A DNA stretch of 64,000 nucleotides from Ciona intestinalis (lineage: Eukaryota; Chordata; Ascidiacea; Phlebobranchia; Cionidae): positions 1 to 64,000 of the forward strand of contig NW_004190474.2 in the NCBI RefSeq assembly GCF_000224145.3, written 5' to 3'. Below, piece by piece: positions 60,195 to 64,000 of the stretch. Under the pieces are notes generated by a model. The model ran no database searches. It had not been told where the DNA came from and saw nothing but the letters and a program-made list of their open reading frames with translations. Numbering within the stretch: position 1 is the stretch's first letter; each line of letters begins with the position of its first letter. Position numbers and translations under genes: made by a program.

Positions 60195-60362
60195 TGTGGT
60201 GGGGTATATAGTAGGAAAAAACGTGTTTTAAACAATTAACAATGGTCTATGGGAGTCGTGAGGATGCAGTTTTATAATTCTTTAAACATTCTTTGTTTAC
60301 TACGAAATAGGACGAGAAAATAGAATGAAAAGGTGTCTCATCTTCCCCCACCCCACTATATA
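60195..60362 (-). mobile_element. MITE-like element, copy 2 (opposite orientation)
   Basis: The reverse complement shares gatgagacacctttt-like ends, ctattttctcgtcctatttc, gtagtaaacaaagaatgttt and taattgtttaaaacacg with copy 1. Confidence 0.6.
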
Positions 60363-61344
60363 GGAGTGCAGGATTACCCATGTTCGTTTCTACAAAAGAT
60401 GAATACAAGGAAATACTCGTGGACGAAATTGGAAGATCTTTTCGGGGATTCGAACCCCCCACCTCTGTGTTACGGTGTAATCAAAATACTCTCCGTATTT
60501 CTTTATTTTTTTAGTATAAAATTTAGTCTAAAATTTGCAATAGGTCATTCCCGTCGACCAAAACATAAATTTCATCTTTTTATTTAAAATTCAGCCAATA
60601 TCGCCATAGAAACAATTTTTCGAACCCTATGATCTCCCAAAAACATTTTCGGGGATAAAAATGCTTTTGTATAAATAAAAACACTGGCAACACAACTCGC
60701 GTTCCAAGGCGTTGAAACGTTAATTACCTCCCCCGCTTTGCGCCGCTCACAAAACAAACGTTTTCCAACAACAGTTTTGACACAACGCTGCAGTTTGTTT
60801 GGAGTTGGTTGAGCAACTAATTTGGGATTTTATTTCAAGGCTTAAGTTAAGTATTGCTTTCTGATTAACAGAATATTTCATTACTTTTGCATATTATCAT
60901 ATCACTAACATGCAATGTTATATCCTACTTTATGACAGTTTTGTGCCTTGCGTTTAAACTTTATTCTAACATTAACTTATTTTATCATTCTTATTTCTTT
61001 CAGAAATTACGCGATGATTTTTTATTACGTCGTCACAATACACGTCACTCGCGGTTTACGTCACAATCGCTGCAGTCGTTACGTCATATAAAGCCTAAAT
61101 GACATCGTGTCATTACCGCGTCGTGTTCGCCATTTTTTGCGTTGCAACGTCACAATGCGGTTTGTTCCACGCGTGCGTTTCGCGTTTGTTTTCATGGGGC
61201 CCCATGCGCGTTCTACGTCGACGCAAGGCACATTACTTGTATATTCTAATTATATTTGCGCTATGAGCGCGAAGCAAGAAGATCAAAGAATTGGTAAGGT
61301 ATAAATCACATTTGGCATTATTACGTACATAAGCTCTTTTCTAG

Positions 61345-61831
61345 AAACTTCGATGATGTAACGTCACGAAGTGGTGATGACGCAATAGAAGAACCTGCTT
61401 CGTAAGTCTATCGTTTCATCATTTTTTTTAAAAATAACTGTTAAATTTTCTATATTTTTAGAACCTGGTATGTGACGTCACAGAAGATCAAACCGACCTT
61501 GATACGAAAGAAGAATGAAGGTAATTATGACGTAATAATATACAAACCGATATTAAACGAATATTATTATTTCAGAAAAGTCAGCGAATAAAGCTGCCGA
61601 AGGAAAACGCAAGGTATTGTAATATATTTATCATTGTTTATTATTGTTGTTATACAAGAAATATATTTTGATTTCTGAAATTAAATGATATCCTTTGTAA
61701 TTTGAAATAAAAAAGTAACAAAATAAACATCGTCTGAACGTGTGGTAAACAGGTATTGTGACGTAATTAATACGCTTGTATTACAGACGAAGAACAAAGA
61801 CGAAGACGCCGATAAAGGGTACACGGTTTGA
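61345..61831 (+). CDS. Small Lys/Glu-rich gene, 5' end unresolved (4 exons)
   Basis: Exons are at 61345-61401, 61462-61520, 61576-61613 and 61787-61831, each with clean AG and GT signals and mutually consistent phases. They read NFDDVTSRSGDDAIEEPAS, then TWYVTSQKIKPTLIRKKNE, EKSANKAAEGKRK and TKNKDEDADKGYTV, ending in TGA. The expected first exon is an ATG at 61263 (MSAKQEDQRI) with a strong donor after ATTG at 61293. It ends in the wrong phase for the only open frame of the next exon. So either the start lies elsewhere, a base is missing, or a less obvious splice is used. Introns are only about 55-175 bp. The C-terminus is basic and acidic in alternation, typical of small nuclear proteins; no family recognised. 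An AATAAA at 62182 could serve as its polyadenylation signal. Confidence 0.45.
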
Positions 61832-62259
61832 GGTTTGAGTATTATAAGTATGAGTTGTGTGTTGTATGTGTGTCTTGTCTGCGCTGCTGTATTTTTTTTC
61901 TGCTGGACCTAATGTTGCCAGCTATTTTTAATCAGTCACTACTATAGTGCATTTTGCATGTCTATGAAATATATGCAATGAAAATATGGCGAACATCTTG
62001 CTGGATCAGATTTTGTTGTTGTACACTCTATTGGGTACTTCGTCTACAAAGGTCGAACCCTTCAGCGATTCTGTGTTTTCTCGATTTGCTTTGCGAGAAC
62101 TCTTGTCTTGGTACACATATACTCGAGTAATATCAACGCGCAGTATAATATCTACATCTTCTTTTAATTCCCTTAAAGCCTAATAAAGTTAACAGCTATA
62201 ATTTAAAGCCCCCACACTGTTAAGTTAACTTATTTAACACAACATCGCGTATGGCATAA

Positions 62260-62460
62260 TTGGGACGATGGCCACGTCACAATTACGCTTTACGTCGATG
62301 CGGTGGGTCAGCAACGTCATGACCCTGCGTTCGGTGCGGTTACGTCACGGTCGGTTTAGTTACGTTACAGCTGCGGTTTTGTTACGTGGACGTCGCCGCT
62401 TAGCGGTTCGTAACAGCCACAGTATGTCGTAACGGTCGATGCGGTGCGTTAACAGCCGGA
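62260..62460. promoter_or_regulatory. CpG-rich stretch with repeated ACGTCA/ACGTTA half-sites
   Basis: This stretch is markedly richer in CpG than the rest of the window. It has a loose repeat of the form gcggt-tACGTcac, with about ten ACGT cores in 200 bp. No convincing coding frame lies across it. It may be a regulatory island between the small gene and rfc5. Confidence 0.3.
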
Positions 62461-63167
62461 CGATATTATATTGTGTGAAGATACGACGAGAGTATCGCGG
62501 TACCAAGATGTTTTCTCAATAAGCGGTCGGGTGATGCGGAGCTGTTGTTGGCTTCGACCTCTTGCGGTCGGACATTCAATATGGTGTACACTGCAGATGA
62601 TTATCCTTCAGGATTTGAACCATATTTTATTTGTAGATGTTTCAATGATTATGTTCGCGTTAATTACTTTTTGACTGCGTCCCCTTTTTGTATGATTGAG
62701 CTGTTGTGTTTGTTGCATGTGTGGCACATGTATGTCGCTGCACTCGTTGTACTATTTTTGTCTTTTTGTTGGTGTGTTCTTTACTATTTTTGTCTAATGG
62801 TTAGTTTAACCTTGCTTGGGTAAGGTCTATCCAGCAAAGGGTTTCTCACCAGAGTAGAAACCCACTACCATTGGCTGGGGGCTTGTCGTGCCGTAGTGGC
62901 TTTCCACCAACGCCAGCCACATGAACTATAAAGGTATTTTAATCCTGTTTTATTTTGCAGAACACCTACACTATAATTAGTTGTTTATGTGTTTTAATTC
63001 GTATATACTATAAAAATAAGTGCACGACTAACTGGGTTTTAATGACATTGTTTTTAAAATAAAACAACACGCAATGTTACATCGTTGCCGCCATTTTGTC
63101 AAGACGGACAGACATATTATTTAATTGTCCCAAACGTGTGAAATGACATCACAATGAAGAGGAGATA

Positions 63168-63203
63168 TGACGTCATGGCGTGTTTTGCATTATCGTGACG
63201 TCA
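63168..63203. promoter_or_regulatory. Two consensus CRE palindromes upstream of rfc5
   Basis: TGACGTCA occurs at 63168-63175 and 63196-63203, 28 bp apart, about 0.7 kb before the rfc5 start. This is the consensus CREB/ATF site. Whether it acts on rfc5 is inference. Confidence 0.35.
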
Positions 63204-63877
63204 TAGCCGTTGCCGATCTGTCCCACAGAAATAAAAAAGAGTAGAACGCACAACTTCCCAAAACCGTGATATATTCTTTTTTCTATTCACGTGACCGCCA
63301 ACTCCGTCCCCATTTCGCTTGGTCTCCATTGTAAAAGATAGGCACACAGTGATTTTAGGAGGTTTTAGCTGTTTATTTTAAAAACTACACCAACTATTCC
63401 AGTTTATTAGGCCAGTTTAGTTTTTGGTAGGTTAACGCTTACACTTTAGCGCTTGTTTGGGAAAATTAATTATTTTATAAATTTAATTAAAACGTTCAAA
63501 CAAACGGTTTGATAGACATATATATATGTCTGGAAATATTTATTTGTCCTTATAAACTTAAATTAAGTCGAAAAAACGAAGAAAAACTACATAAAACGCC
63601 CTGGCTTCCATTGACTACTATAGTAAACGGGAACGAGTCGTGAAAAAGAGAGTGTATCGTGCTCTCTCCTTTACCGATATTGGAGATGCGCGTTCTATTC
63701 TTTTTTTATTTCTGTGGATCTGTCCCCGAAAGTTATATTATTTCTATGCTGATATTTTTCGCGCTAAATCTACAAGTTTTATTTTTCACAGAAACTTGTC
63801 TAATTATTTGCATTTATCAAGAATTTTGTCGAATTCTGTGTTTATTTTAATTATTATAAAAAGCTGAATGACGTAAA

Positions 63878-64000
63878 ATGTCGAAGTCGACGCCTAATCT
63901 ACCATGGGTGGAGAAATATCGACCAGAATCGCTCGATGACCTGATTTCACACGAAGATATTTTGAGCACAATATCTGGATTCCTTGCGCAGAATAGACTT
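63878..64000 (+). CDS. rfc5: Replication factor C subunit 5, first exon (partial)
   Basis: ATG at 63878 opens a frame reading MSKSTPNLPWVEKYRPESL and then DDLISHEDILSTISGFLAQN up to the window edge. NLPWVEKYRP followed by a conserved D-L-I-S-H segment is the N-terminal signature of the small clamp-loader subunits, and the spacing fits RFC5 (yeast Rfc3) best. The family loads PCNA onto primed DNA in the nucleus using AAA+ ATPase activity; the Walker A motif would lie beyond the edge. There is no in-frame ATG shortly upstream, and the start context (gtaaaATGtc) is acceptable. Other RFC subunits share WVEKYRP, so the exact subunit is likely rather than certain. Confidence 0.85.
   Translation, partial: MSKSTPNLPWVEKYRPESLDDLISHEDILSTISGFLAQNRL

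Larger units (their letters stand above)
59901..61262. other. Intergenic stretch between terminal exon and small gene
   Basis: It holds the polyadenylation signals, a MITE-like element (60195-60362) and a tRNA-like B box in reverse (ggggattcgaacccccc at about 60440). A bidirectionally CpG-enriched section near 61,010-61,260 has ACGTCA motifs. No convincing exon seen. Confidence 0.5.
61832..63877. other. Intergenic stretch before rfc5
   Basis: Contains short open frames at 61986-62183 and 62545-62823 that I do not accept as genes, the CpG-rich ACGT cluster (62260-62460), a foldback segment (62839-62919) and the CRE pair. The last 500 bp before rfc5 is AT-rich. Confidence 0.5.

Noticed and set aside
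60425..60480. tRNA-like sequence with ggttcgaatcccc on the minus strand
   Set aside because: Only the 3' half resembles a tRNA; the 5' half and acceptor stem do not pair.
61986..62183. Plus-strand open frame MANILLDQILL...
   Set aside because: Probably 3' untranslated sequence of the small gene; AATAAA overlaps its end and there is no homology cue.
62545..62823. Plus-strand 92-codon open frame
   Set aside because: Low-complexity Cys/Phe/Leu content next to a foldback and repeat-like sequence; not convincing.

Overview
The window looks like animal nuclear DNA, most likely a tunicate (Ciona-like). Coding sequence is broken into about a hundred short exons with GT-AG introns mostly of 150-600 bp. 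The background is AT-rich. Introns carry tRNA-derived SINE-like repeats and tandem satellites that I associate with Ciona. Species assignment is inference; no database was searched.

Nearly the whole window (409 to 58963, minus strand) is one giant gene, open at both ends. I placed 108 exons by hand from splice sites and checked reading-frame phase across the junctions. They join consistently once four apparent one-base insertions are allowed for. The visible exons add up to roughly 20.8 kb, about 6,900 codons. Read 5' to 3' (right to left), the protein has a huge cysteine-rich ectodomain built of tandem GCC2/GCC3 (ephrin-receptor-like) modules (58963 to about 20588). A membrane-proximal domain with a furin-type RRRR site follows (19765-17698), then one transmembrane helix (exon 17094-17371). 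The cytoplasmic tail is about 1,760 residues: a region of degenerate DPxTG repeats (about 13.8-10.1 kb), then long charged coiled-coil segments running off the left edge. The architecture suggests a single-pass receptor, adhesin or matrix-to-cytoskeleton linker. I recognise the ectodomain module family but not the whole protein.

Right of the second assembly gap (59015-59514) the layout changes. A plus-strand terminal exon (59761-59900) with polyadenylation signals marks the end of an otherwise hidden gene. A small plus-strand Lys/Glu-rich gene lies around 61.3-61.8 kb with an unresolved start. A CpG-richer stretch with many ACGTCA motifs follows. At the right edge is the first exon of replication factor C subunit 5 (63878 onward, plus strand). 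The giant gene's promoter and signal peptide are not visible and probably lie in or just right of the gap.

Repeats fill many introns: a composite SINE whose 98-bp tail is expanded in tandem, a roughly 110-bp 'ggtgaggtc' element, a 30-bp minisatellite, a 71-bp satellite, a 120-bp satellite, a roughly 130-bp repeat, a pair of MITE-like elements in opposite orientation, and a conserved 140-150 bp element present twice.
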